DNA of 33,965 nucleotides, taken from positions 59,427 through 93,391 of the forward strand of contig NZ_RJPS01000005.1 in the NCBI RefSeq assembly GCF_003943505.1, written 5' to 3'. Shown piece after piece: positions 27,761 through 33,965 of this stretch. The stretch comes from Streptococcus cristatus. GTDB taxonomy: Bacteria > Bacillota > Bacilli > Lactobacillales > Streptococcaceae. How positions within the stretch are numbered: position 1 is the first letter of the stretch; the number at the start of each line of letters is the position of its first letter. The notes beneath the pieces were generated by a model. The model saw only the letters and a program-made list of their open reading frames with translations. It was not told where the DNA came from and searched no databases. The position numbers were made by a program, and so were the translations under genes.

Positions 27761-27789
27761 ATAATACAACATTTTATGTTCGATGTCAA
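27761..27789 (-). promoter_or_regulatory. lacA promoter
   Basis: Minus strand consensus -35 TTGACA (27784-27789), 17-base spacer, -10 TATTAT (27761-27766). Predicted +1 near 27754, leader ~70 bases. Confidence 0.88.
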
Positions 27790-27800
27790 CATTATATGTT
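27768..27800. promoter_or_regulatory. Paired candidate LacR operators over the lacA promoter
   Basis: Two copies of AACAT-3 nt-ATGTT start 20 bases apart: 27768-27780 fills the -10/-35 spacer and 27788-27800 overlaps the -35. Two helical turns between them would allow side-by-side binding of a DeoR-family repressor. A GAACAT half-site follows at 27808-27813. Assignment to LacR is inferred. Confidence 0.6.
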
Positions 27801-27828
27801 TGTTTTTGAACATTTTTAAAATTATTCT

Positions 27829-28725
27829 TTAAAAAATAGTAATATCAAATCCAATTTCTTCTTTTTCCCCTGCTGGGAGTAGACGGACATTTTTCTTGCT
27901 TTCTAAATAATCCTCCTCTTCTAACGAGGTCGACAAGCCTGACCAAGGTTCCAAGGCTATAAATGGTCCTTTGTTAATTGTTGACCAGAGAATTAGATTT
28001 GGAAATTCTTGAAAATCCAATCGCAATCCTTTTTCATGCTTCCGAGAACGAAGGGCAACAGTCCGTGATTTCAGCTCATCAAGAGTCACTGCATCTTGAG
28101 CAAAGAGAGCATAGTCCAAATCTAGTTCTTTTTGATGGTCTAGGAAGCTTGTGCGTTCCAGAAAGTTCAACATTCCAGTTTCAGGATAAGAGAGAGGAAC
28201 ACTGCAGGTTTCTTCCTGTTCAAACTCCAAATAGTAATCCTCATAATTTTCATCATCAAATAAAGGGCAGTTAAATCCCGGATGACCTCCGATGAAGTAC
28301 GGCATAGCGCCACTATCTCCACGATTTTCTACGATATACTGGGTACGAAGCTTCTTACCAGTTAAGCTATAGCGAATCGATAAGCGGAAATGATAGGGAT
28401 AGTTTTGAAACATCTCCTCTGTGTCCTCAATAGCAAAAGTCACACTCGTATCCGTTTGTTCTACTAATTCAAATTCTTTCTTGCGAACGAGCCCATGCCG
28501 AGGAATGACTCCACTCGCTTCTTGATCATCTTTTAAAACATAGTGAGCGGTGTCATTGCGCAAACTTCCGCAAATGGGGAAAAGAACTGGAGCTTGACCG
28601 CTCCAATAAGTTGCATCACCCTGCCAGAGATATTCCACGCCATCCTTATCCTTAATTGAAGAAAGCGCTCCTCCCAATTGCTTAAACTGCACTGTCAATT
28701 CATCATTTTCTAGCGTAATCACCAT
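27829..28725 (-). CDS. lacX: Aldose 1-epimerase-like protein (LacX type)
   Basis: 298 aa, close to lactococcal LacX. Galactose-mutarotase fold: GQAPVLFPICGSLRND and PRHGLVR (a conserved His) in the first half, and YFIGGHPGFNCPL with the second conserved His near residue 155. Likely interconverts sugar anomers or sugar-phosphate anomers made available by the PTS. GAGGAG precedes the ATG. It sits between gatC and the lacA promoter, with hairpins upstream, so its level may differ from the PTS genes. Confidence 0.85.
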   Translation of the reverse strand: MVITLENDELTVQFKQLGGALSSIKDKDGVEYLWQGDATYWSGQAPVLFPICGSLRNDTAHYVLKDDQEASGVIPRHGLVRKKEFELVEQTDTSVTFAIEDTEEMFQNYPYHFRLSIRYSLTGKKLRTQYIVENRGDSGAMPYFIGGHPGFNCPLFDDENYEDYYLEFEQEETCSVPLSYPETGMLNFLERTSFLDHQKELDLDYALFAQDAVTLDELKSRTVALRSRKHEKGLRLDFQEFPNLILWSTINKGPFIALEPWSGLSTSLEEEDYLESKKNVRLLPAGEKEEIGFDITIF

Positions 28726-28749
28726 CCAATTCTCCTCTCTACTTCAGAG

Positions 28750-28788
28750 AAAAAGGCAGGCTTCTGACTTCTCTCTGCTTAGCCTTTT
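28750..28788 (-). terminator. Possible weak terminator before lacX
   Basis: Minus strand AAAAGGC/GCCTTTT (7 pairs, 25-base loop with a nested AGGCT/AGCCT), then further Ts. Long loop; could act as partial terminator within the operon. Confidence 0.35.
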
Positions 28789-28802
28789 CTATTCATTACA
28801 TA

Positions 28803-28854
28803 GGAAAAGCTAGATTATCAACATTCCCATTTGGAAATGGACAATCTAGCTTCC
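28803..28854. repeat. Large inverted repeat between gatC and lacX
   Basis: Arms AAGCTAGATT (28807-28816) and AATCTAGCTT (28843-28852), extended by GG/CC, enclose a second small symmetric element CCATTTGGAAATGG. No T-run follows on the minus strand, so an mRNA-processing or stabilising hairpin for gatABC is as likely as termination. Confidence 0.7.
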
Positions 28855-28889
28855 CTAGTCTTACAATATTTAACAATAGTTAACGGATA

Positions 28890-30365
28890 TTATTTTGCTT
28901 TTGCTGCATATTCCGCATTCCGTTTGATCATTTGCTTTCTGTACCAAGCAAAGATTCCAATATAAGCACCAAGGAAGACAATAGCACCAATGATTGCTTT
29001 GATATCACCTGTAGTAGTATTACCAATAGTCCAACCCAAGAGTTTTTCGATTGGTCCTTCAAGTGTTGAGTGAGTAATCAATTGAGTTTGGCTAACTCCT
29101 TCAGGGAAAGCACCCACACCCTTAGCAAGTTCTGTCGCAAATGGTGCAATCAGTGTACCTGAGAGAAGGAAAAGTGGTAACAAGAGAGTTCCAAAGACAA
29201 TCATACGAAGCAATTTACCACGAGTAACAACCAGAAGGGCAGGTGTCACACCCATCGCAATGATACCAGCCAATGGCAAGATACCGTTCCCTACATTAGA
29301 AAGCAGAACTGCTTCAATCAACATGATTGGTGCAAGCACGTTAGCGCAGGCCCAGATTTCTGCACGACCAGCGATAAATGGCCAGTCAAGACCGATGTTG
29401 AATTTACGTCCTTGAAGACGTTTTGTTGCTACGTTTGTAATACCTTGTGAAAGTGGTTCAACGGCTGCGATAAACCATGATCCGATAAGTGAGAAGAGCT
29501 CCAAGCAGACACCGGCAGTCAAACCAAGAGACAACCATCCTTTGATAACAAGTGACCATTTTGCTGCTTCGGCAACGTCAGACACTGGGTGCGGAGTTCC
29601 CATGATACCGATAACTATACCAAGAAGGAAACCGATGAAGAATTTAGATCCCCAGAAACCGATTTTCTTATTCAAAGCGGCAGCATCAAAGTCATATTTG
29701 TCCAACCCAGGGAAGAATTTGTCAAAAATCTTATCCAAAACCATGATAACAGGGTTCATCATGTAGTTCATGTGAGTTGAAGTCATTGGTGATGAACTTG
29801 GCGCATTCAACAAATCATCAAAAGTTGGTTTCATCAAGTCAGAGTTGATAATCTTTAAGACACCAACCAAGACAACTGCTAAAGTTGCAATCAAGAGTGA
29901 CACAGCAGGACTTACATGGCTCTTATCTGCATACCATTTGATGAGCAAGCCAGTAATTGACAAGTGCCAGATATCAAAGATATCCACGTCCAATGTATCT
30001 GTTTTTTTCATAGCTAACATTGCCACATTGACAATGAGCATGATGAGCAAGAAATACAAGGTCCATGGAGAACCCCAAGTGATGGTTGCAAGTGGCGCCC
30101 AACCAACGTCTGTGATATTCAACTGGATACCAGTGTTTTCAACGAATTTAGCAAGTGATGCTGAGAAAGCTCCGTTGAGCATACCGATGATGGCACCGAT
30201 ACCAGTAAGAGCGATGGCAAGTTTGATACCACCTTCAAGCGCTTTGGAGAATTTCACTCCAAATAGTAAGGCCAATACTGTCAAGATGATCAGCATGATG
30301 ATAGGACCACCCATTTCCAAGACTGGCTTGAAAATCTTATTGGCTAGGTCAATAATGACATCCAT
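28890..30365 (-). CDS. gatC: Galactitol-family PTS enzyme IIC (galactose PTS membrane channel)
   Basis: 491 aa, about ten hydrophobic segments. Belongs to the EIIC-GAT family: MLIILTVLALLFGVKFSKALEGGIKLAIALTGIGAIIG at the start, conserved polar loop MGTPHPVSDVAEAAKW and TKRLQGRKFNIGLDWPFIAGRAEIWACANVLAP. Translocates the sugar while it is phosphorylated by GatB. In S. gordonii and relatives the equivalent cluster next to lacABCD handles galactose rather than galactitol; the tagatose genes downstream support that. GGGAGG lies before the ATG. Confidence 0.93.
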   Translation of the reverse strand: MDVIIDLANKIFKPVLEMGGPIIMLIILTVLALLFGVKFSKALEGGIKLAIALTGIGAIIGMLNGAFSASLAKFVENTGIQLNITDVGWAPLATITWGSPWTLYFLLIMLIVNVAMLAMKKTDTLDVDIFDIWHLSITGLLIKWYADKSHVSPAVSLLIATLAVVLVGVLKIINSDLMKPTFDDLLNAPSSSPMTSTHMNYMMNPVIMVLDKIFDKFFPGLDKYDFDAAALNKKIGFWGSKFFIGFLLGIVIGIMGTPHPVSDVAEAAKWSLVIKGWLSLGLTAGVCLELFSLIGSWFIAAVEPLSQGITNVATKRLQGRKFNIGLDWPFIAGRAEIWACANVLAPIMLIEAVLLSNVGNGILPLAGIIAMGVTPALLVVTRGKLLRMIVFGTLLLPLFLLSGTLIAPFATELAKGVGAFPEGVSQTQLITHSTLEGPIEKLLGWTIGNTTTGDIKAIIGAIVFLGAYIGIFAWYRKQMIKRNAEYAAKAK

Positions 30366-30417
30366 AATAATTCCTCCCTTTTTTTGTTATATGAATGTTA
30401 ACAAGATAAAGAATAGA

Positions 30418-30723
30418 TTAACTTAGTCCGTGTTCTTTAATAGCTGCTTCAATATTGTCAAACACTGGAGCGCTCATTGCAGGAATACGGAACAAAATTG
30501 GTCCAGCTTCGATAACTGGAATTCCTGGTTCAAAACCAAGATCTGTTGCAGCGATTGGCGTGAAGATATCATAACCTTGCATTAGATCTTCATTGACATC
30601 CTTAACCATCACGGCATCACAATGCACATCATAACCGCGGTTTGACAACTCTTCCTCAAGAGCACTCTTAATTTGGTGACTTGAGTTTACCCCTGCTCCG
30701 CAGGCTGCTAAAATTTTAATCAT
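30418..30723 (-). CDS. gatB: Galactitol-family PTS enzyme IIB
   Basis: 101 aa. The phosphorylated Cys8 lies in MIKILAACGAGVNSSH, the P-loop-like PTS-IIB motif. Receives phosphate from GatA and passes it to the sugar in GatC. 52 bases before gatC and 20 bases after gatA. Confidence 0.95.
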   Translation of the reverse strand: MIKILAACGAGVNSSHQIKSALEEELSNRGYDVHCDAVMVKDVNEDLMQGYDIFTPIAATDLGFEPGIPVIEAGPILFRIPAMSAPVFDNIEAAIKEHGLS

Positions 30724-30743
30724 AATAAAATCCTCCGATTTAT

Positions 30744-31220
30744 TTATTTAATAACTTTTGAAATATATTGGAACAACTCTTCTTTTGAGTTCAAAGAAGC
30801 TAAACCAGCTAGATTTCCTTCACTAGTGAAGAAATCCATTAACTGTGCTAAGATATTGGTCTGGCTTGAGCTAGAGTTGTTGATAATAAAGAACAAGAGA
30901 GACACTTCAACGGTTTGCGTAGGAGAAATCATATTGTGGAAGGTTACAGGCTGATCTAGCTTAACAACTACCACATTTTCAGTCAAATTATGCGCAATAT
31001 CCGTATGAGGTATGGCAACATTCGGCAAGTCCTTTCCTAAAAATTCCATATCCAATCCAGTTGGAAACGCCTTTTCTCTTTCAAGTAAAGCGTTTCGATA
31101 AGAAGAAGTTACAACTTCTCTTTCTTCTAGCAAATCAGCTACTTGATGAAAAAGATCTTCTTGATTTTCCGCATGTAAAGAAAACACTAGATTTTCATCA
31201 AATAATTGGACAAGCGCCAT
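30744..31220 (-). CDS. gatA: PTS enzyme IIA (PTS_EIIA_2 type)
   Basis: 158 aa. The phosphorylated His is in NVAIPHTDIAH (His72), characteristic of the fructose/mannitol/galactitol IIA fold. Takes phosphate from HPr-His-P. First gene of the gat-lac operon; GGAGAGATGATAAA precedes its ATG. A lactose-type IIA (lacF) is absent. Confidence 0.95.
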   Translation of the reverse strand: MALVQLFDENLVFSLHAENQEDLFHQVADLLEEREVVTSSYRNALLEREKAFPTGLDMEFLGKDLPNVAIPHTDIAHNLTENVVVVKLDQPVTFHNMISPTQTVEVSLLFFIINNSSSSQTNILAQLMDFFTSEGNLAGLASLNSKEELFQYISKVIK

Positions 31221-31261
31221 TTTATCATCTCTCCTTTTGTTTCTTTTTGTTCGTTTAATTA

Positions 31262-31290
31262 ATTATATCATTATGTGATAGCGCTGTCAA
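31262..31290 (-). promoter_or_regulatory. gatA promoter (near-perfect consensus)
   Basis: Minus strand TTGACA (31285-31290), 17-base spacer, TATAAT (31262-31267) with a TGA extension. Both hexamers are consensus, so tight repression is needed. Confidence 0.92.
31276..31289. promoter_or_regulatory. CcpA cre-like site over the gatA -35
   Basis: TGATAGCGCTGTCA (minus strand TGACAGCGCTATCA), matching TGNAANCGNTNNCA at all but one fixed position. It covers five bases of the -35, placing the operon under probable carbon catabolite repression. Confidence 0.7.
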
Positions 31291-31339
31291 TAGTTTGTTT
31301 TGTTATTTTTTGTTTATTTATCTAATAACTTAAAAATTT

Positions 31340-31364
31340 AATGTTCATATGAAGATAGAACATT
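31340..31364. promoter_or_regulatory. Inverted repeat AATGTTC-N11-GAACATT upstream of gatA
   Basis: Seven-base perfect arms, about 50 bases upstream of the -35. It shares ATGTT/AACAT half-sites with the lacA operators and is a candidate LacR site. The rest of the 31221-31546 gap holds the promoter, cre site, TTTGTT-rich runs (31294-31316), the lacR terminator, and no gene. Confidence 0.55.
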
Positions 31365-31472
31365 TCGTCATTCTGCATGGCTGAAGAATAATACGAGTCA
31401 TAAAAATATCCTAGCAAGTCTAAGTTGATATACAAGAACTTTTCGTCCACTGTAAAATACAATTATTCATCT

Positions 31473-31508
31473 GCAATAAAAAATAAAAGCTACGAAATTC
31501 GCAGCTTT
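31473..31508 (-). terminator. lacR terminator
   Basis: Minus strand stem AAAGCTGCG/CGTAGCTTT (one G-T) around AATTT, then TTATTTTTTATT. Separates lacR from gatA. Confidence 0.9.
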
Positions 31509-31546
31509 CAGAATTTTAAATCAACATTCATGACAACACGATCAAA

Positions 31547-32293
31547 TCAGAGAACCTTGGTGTAAGAACTATATTTCGCTCTCACTTTCGGAGAGATATG
31601 GTCATCCGTTACAATCGCGTCAATATTGTCCAAACGGTAAAAACTATAGAAAGAATAGCTATCAAATTTGCTATTATCTGCCACGATATATTTTTCAATT
31701 GCATTGTTAAGAATGATGGCATTCCCATTTCCTTCTTCTTCATTGGCAGTCGTCACATTGTGACCGTCAATTCCGTTCACTCCAATAAAGGCCTTGGACA
31801 CCTTAATTTCTTGCAGAAGTTTATTAGCAAACTGCCCCACAAAAGTCTGAGTCTTGACCCGATAACGTCCTCCGATCAAAATCAAATCAAAATTAGGGTA
31901 ATCCTTCAACTTTTCGAAAATAGGGAGAGAATTGGTCACAATGCTGATATTTTTCCCCTCTAAATAATCGCCTATAAAATCTGTTGTGGTACCTGATCCG
32001 ATAAAAACAGTGTCCCCTTCAGCAATCAGATCCGCACATTTTTTAGCAATCAGCTTCTTTTCCTCGATATTTAACATCGTTTTTTCAGAATGCGAAGCTT
32101 CATTCAAGCTATCTTTCACCTTTTTATGAGCTCCACCATGCACCCGAATCAAAAGTCCTTGCTTCTCAAGATCAATCAAATCTCGCCGAATGGTCATATC
32201 TGTCACATTCAGCAATTCTTTCAGATTTTTAACGGACACAACTCCTGTCTGGTCCAGCTCTTGCAAAATCACCTTATGACGACTTTCTTTCAT
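31547..32293 (-). CDS. lacR: DeoR-family lactose/galactose repressor LacR
   Basis: 248 aa from the ATG at 32291-32293 (AAGGAGG seven bases upstream; the TTG two codons earlier is too near it). N-terminal DeoR helix-turn-helix: RHKVILQELDQTGVVSVKNLKELLNVTDMTIRRDLIDLEKQGLLIRVHGGA; C-terminal sugar-phosphate sensor with GDTVFIGSGTTTDFIG and VTNSLPIFEKL. By family it represses the gat-lac genes until a tagatose or galactose phosphate accumulates. Own promoter and terminator, same strand as its targets. Confidence 0.93.
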   Translation of the reverse strand: MKESRHKVILQELDQTGVVSVKNLKELLNVTDMTIRRDLIDLEKQGLLIRVHGGAHKKVKDSLNEASHSEKTMLNIEEKKLIAKKCADLIAEGDTVFIGSGTTTDFIGDYLEGKNISIVTNSLPIFEKLKDYPNFDLILIGGRYRVKTQTFVGQFANKLLQEIKVSKAFIGVNGIDGHNVTTANEEEGNGNAIILNNAIEKYIVADNSKFDSYSFYSFYRLDNIDAIVTDDHISPKVRAKYSSYTKVL

Positions 32294-32406
32294 GCACAAT
32301 CCTCCTTGTGGTTGATGTCTAGAGACTTCTCATAAAGTCTATTTTTCTTGTCAGGTTCCTTAGACACTTCAAATCACCTTAATGTCCATGTACCCTTTCT
32401 TACTTC

Positions 32407-32435
32407 ATTATACTACAATTTTCTCATATAAACAA
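32407..32435 (-). promoter_or_regulatory. lacR promoter
   Basis: Minus strand -35 TTGTTT (32430-32435), 17-base spacer, -10 TATAAT (32407-32412). The ~105-base leader (32294-32400) shows no gene or strong structure. Confidence 0.8.
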
Positions 32436-32540
32436 AAAAATGTATACTTTTTTTCAAAAAAATCGAATATTGTTTGATTATGCGTTTTCATTGTGCCTTT
32501 TTCAAACAAATCATGGAAGATATCGAGATTCTCCTCAATC

Positions 32541-32571
32541 AAAAAATCCAATGTCTAATGACATCGGATTT
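32541..32571 (-). terminator. Terminator of the helicase gene
   Basis: Minus strand 12-pair stem AAATCCGATGTC/GACATTGGATTT (one G-T) with an ATTA loop and TTTTTT following; starts six bases after the stop codon. Confidence 0.95.
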
Positions 32572-32576
32572 TCTGT

Positions 32577-33965
32577 TTATTTATCGCCTTTATTACGGAT
32601 AACAAAGCCGGTTTTCTTTTCGCTGGAAGTGCGTTGTGGGCGTTTATTTCCTCTGCTTTCGAAGTCGCGACTGTTCTTATTTGACTTACGTTTAAAGTCA
32701 CGGCGGCTGCCCTCTCGATCTTCGCCTCCACCACGGCGATCACGGCCTTGGTCGCCTCGACGACCGTTGCCACGACCACTCTTCCCTTTTCCGCCAAAGC
32801 CGCCGCCAGACGGTTTAAATGGCAATGGTTTTTCACGGGCAATTTCTACTTCAGGAAGGGCATCTGGATCCTGCACCGTCAAGCTGAGGATATACATAGC
32901 CAGCTCTTCTGGGCTGAATTCTGCTGCCAGCTTGCGAGCATCCTTGCTAAATTTCTCAAAGTTAGAACGGATGCTTTCATCCGCAAAATCGCGTTCAATC
33001 TTCTTAAGGGCAACTTTTTTCTTAGCTTGGAAAGCTTCCTCTGCAGTCGCTGGCTTAAGGCCTTTCATACGCTTCTTGGTCAGATTTTCGATAATCTGAA
33101 GATAGCCCATTTCATTTGGCGCTACGAACGTGATAGACTGACCTGACTTACCAGCACGACCAGTCCGACCAATCCGGTGAACATAACTTTCTGGATCCTG
33201 AGGAATATCATAGTTGTAGACATGGGTTACACCAGAAATGTCCAATCCACGCGCAGCCACATCTGTCGCCACTAAAACATCCAAATTGCCGTTTTTAAAG
33301 TCGCGTAGAACGCGGAGGCGCTTGCCTTGGTCCAAATCACCATGGATACCCTCTGCTCGGAAACCGCGGATTTTCAGACCACGAGTCAGCTCATCCACCC
33401 GGCGCTTGGTCCGACCAAAGACGATTGATAGCTCAGGCTGCTCCACATCCATCAGGCGGGTCATGGTATCAAATTTTTCATTTTCTTTGACACGGATATA
33501 ATATTGATCCACCAGCTCCGTCGTCAGCTCCTTAGCAGCAATCTTGACATGCTCAGGCTCCTTCATGAACTTGACACCGATACGCTTGATAGCATCCGGC
33601 ATGGTCGCTGAAAAAAGCAAGGTCTGACGCTCTTCTGGCACACGAGAAATGATAGACTCAATATCCTCCAAAAAGCCCATGTTAAGCATTTCATCCGCTT
33701 CGTCCAAGATTAAGGTTTCAATCTGATTCAGCTTAAGCGCCTTGCGTTTGATCAAATCCAAGAGACGACCAGGTGTTCCTACGACGATATGAGCACCAGA
33801 TTTGAGGGCCTTGATTTGCTTTTCGATGCTGGAGCCACCGTAGACAGAGCGTACCTTGACACCCTTGCTGCGGCCAAAACGGAAAAGCTCTTCCTGACTC
33901 TGCACAGCCAATTCACGGGTTGGAGCAATAACCAAAGCCTGCACAGCAGGATTATCTGTATCAAT
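32577..33965 (-). CDS. cshA: DEAD-box RNA helicase CshA type (5' end truncated by window edge)
   Basis: At least 463 codons; the frame stays open to the window edge, so roughly the first 60-70 residues (Q motif, motif I) are missing. Seen: Ia PTRELA, Ib TPGRLLDL, II DEAD, III SAT, IV IVFGRTKR, V VATDVAARGLD, VI HRIGRTGRAG. The C-terminus is a long Arg/Gly/Lys-rich disordered tail (GGGFGGKGKSGRGNGRRG and on) that binds RNA nonspecifically. Remodels structured RNA and assists mRNA decay and ribosome assembly, especially in the cold. Own terminator downstream. Confidence 0.95.
   Translation of the reverse strand: MDTDNPAVQALVIAPTRELAVQSQEELFRFGRSKGVKVRSVYGGSSIEKQIKALKSGAHIVVGTPGRLLDLIKRKALKLNQIETLILDEADEMLNMGFLEDIESIISRVPEERQTLLFSATMPDAIKRIGVKFMKEPEHVKIAAKELTTELVDQYYIRVKENEKFDTMTRLMDVEQPELSIVFGRTKRRVDELTRGLKIRGFRAEGIHGDLDQGKRLRVLRDFKNGNLDVLVATDVAARGLDISGVTHVYNYDIPQDPESYVHRIGRTGRAGKSGQSITFVAPNEMGYLQIIENLTKKRMKGLKPATAEEAFQAKKKVALKKIERDFADESIRSNFEKFSKDARKLAAEFSPEELAMYILSLTVQDPDALPEVEIAREKPLPFKPSGGGFGGKGKSGRGNGRRGDQGRDRRGGGEDREGSRRDFKRKSNKNSRDFESRGNKRPQRTSSEKKTGFVIRNKGDK
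33248..33254 (-). other. GCGCGTG (Chi-like) in cshA
   Basis: Minus strand copy within codons for AARGLD, helicase motif V, where the protein motif itself constrains the DNA. Confidence 0.4.

Noticed and set aside
29845-30426. 193-aa plus-strand frame opposite gatC and gatB
   Set aside because: Antisense to a clear membrane channel gene, composition mirrors it, and no ribosome site or promoter is seen.
31425-31475. Sixteen-codon minus-strand reading in the lacR-gatA gap
   Set aside because: No Shine-Dalgarno, begins inside the lacR terminator tail, and too short to support.

Overview
The window is chromosomal DNA of a Streptococcus, most likely of the sanguinis/gordonii/cristatus part of the mitis-sanguinis group. 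I infer this from a comEA promoter carrying the streptococcal competence box TACGAATA, a RexAB (not RecBCD) nuclease, the pneumococcal-type glycolipid synthase pair (CpoA plus its 437-aa partner), and a galactitol-type PTS joined to lacABCD under a DeoR-family LacR. I recall that last arrangement as the galactose cluster of S. gordonii/S. sanguinis. No rRNA, tRNA, IS element, prophage or CRISPR array was seen. Most genes lie on the minus strand; three (21324-24755) lie on the plus strand.

Layout by coordinate. 1-2680: thrS (3' end cut off by the window edge), preceded in the same transcript by a small P-loop kinase and a threonine T-box leader with an ACU specifier. 2685-5400: a glycolipid operon of two GT4 glycosyltransferases and a small membrane protein. 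5540-12492: rexA and rexB. 12635-13831: tuf. 13954-15454: an ECF sigma factor and its membrane anti-sigma partner, with an ECF-type promoter that suggests autoregulation. 15689-16633: a DUF805 membrane protein with a Gln/Pro-rich repeated tail. 16740-19656: comEA-comEC behind a ComX box. 19804-21166: an HXXEE membrane protein and plsC. 21324-24755 (plus strand): an orphan P-type ATPase, a TrmN6/YabB-like methyltransferase and a GIY-YIG protein. 24790-32293: the galactose/tagatose-6-phosphate cluster gatABC-lacX-lacABCD and lacR. 32577-33965: the cshA-type RNA helicase, cut at its 5' end by the window edge.

How the parts work together. The gat PTS would import galactose as galactose-6-phosphate, which LacAB isomerise, LacC phosphorylates and LacD splits to triose phosphates. 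lacEFG (lactose PTS and phospho-beta-galactosidase) are not here. Two strong promoters (before gatA and before lacA) carry related AACAT/ATGTT palindromes that are candidate LacR operators, and the gatA promoter has a CcpA cre-like site over its -35. RexAB is the end-resection nuclease that works with Chi; the lactococcal Chi heptamer GCGCGTG occurs six times on the minus strand and not once on the plus strand.

The points most worth following are the kinase placed under threonine T-box control, the ECF operon (ECF-type promoter, no ordinary start codon after its strong Shine-Dalgarno), three genes whose extended -10 elements lie 6-7 nt before the ATG (predicted leaderless mRNAs), the Chi strand bias, and a P-type ATPase with Lys where the M4 Glu is expected.
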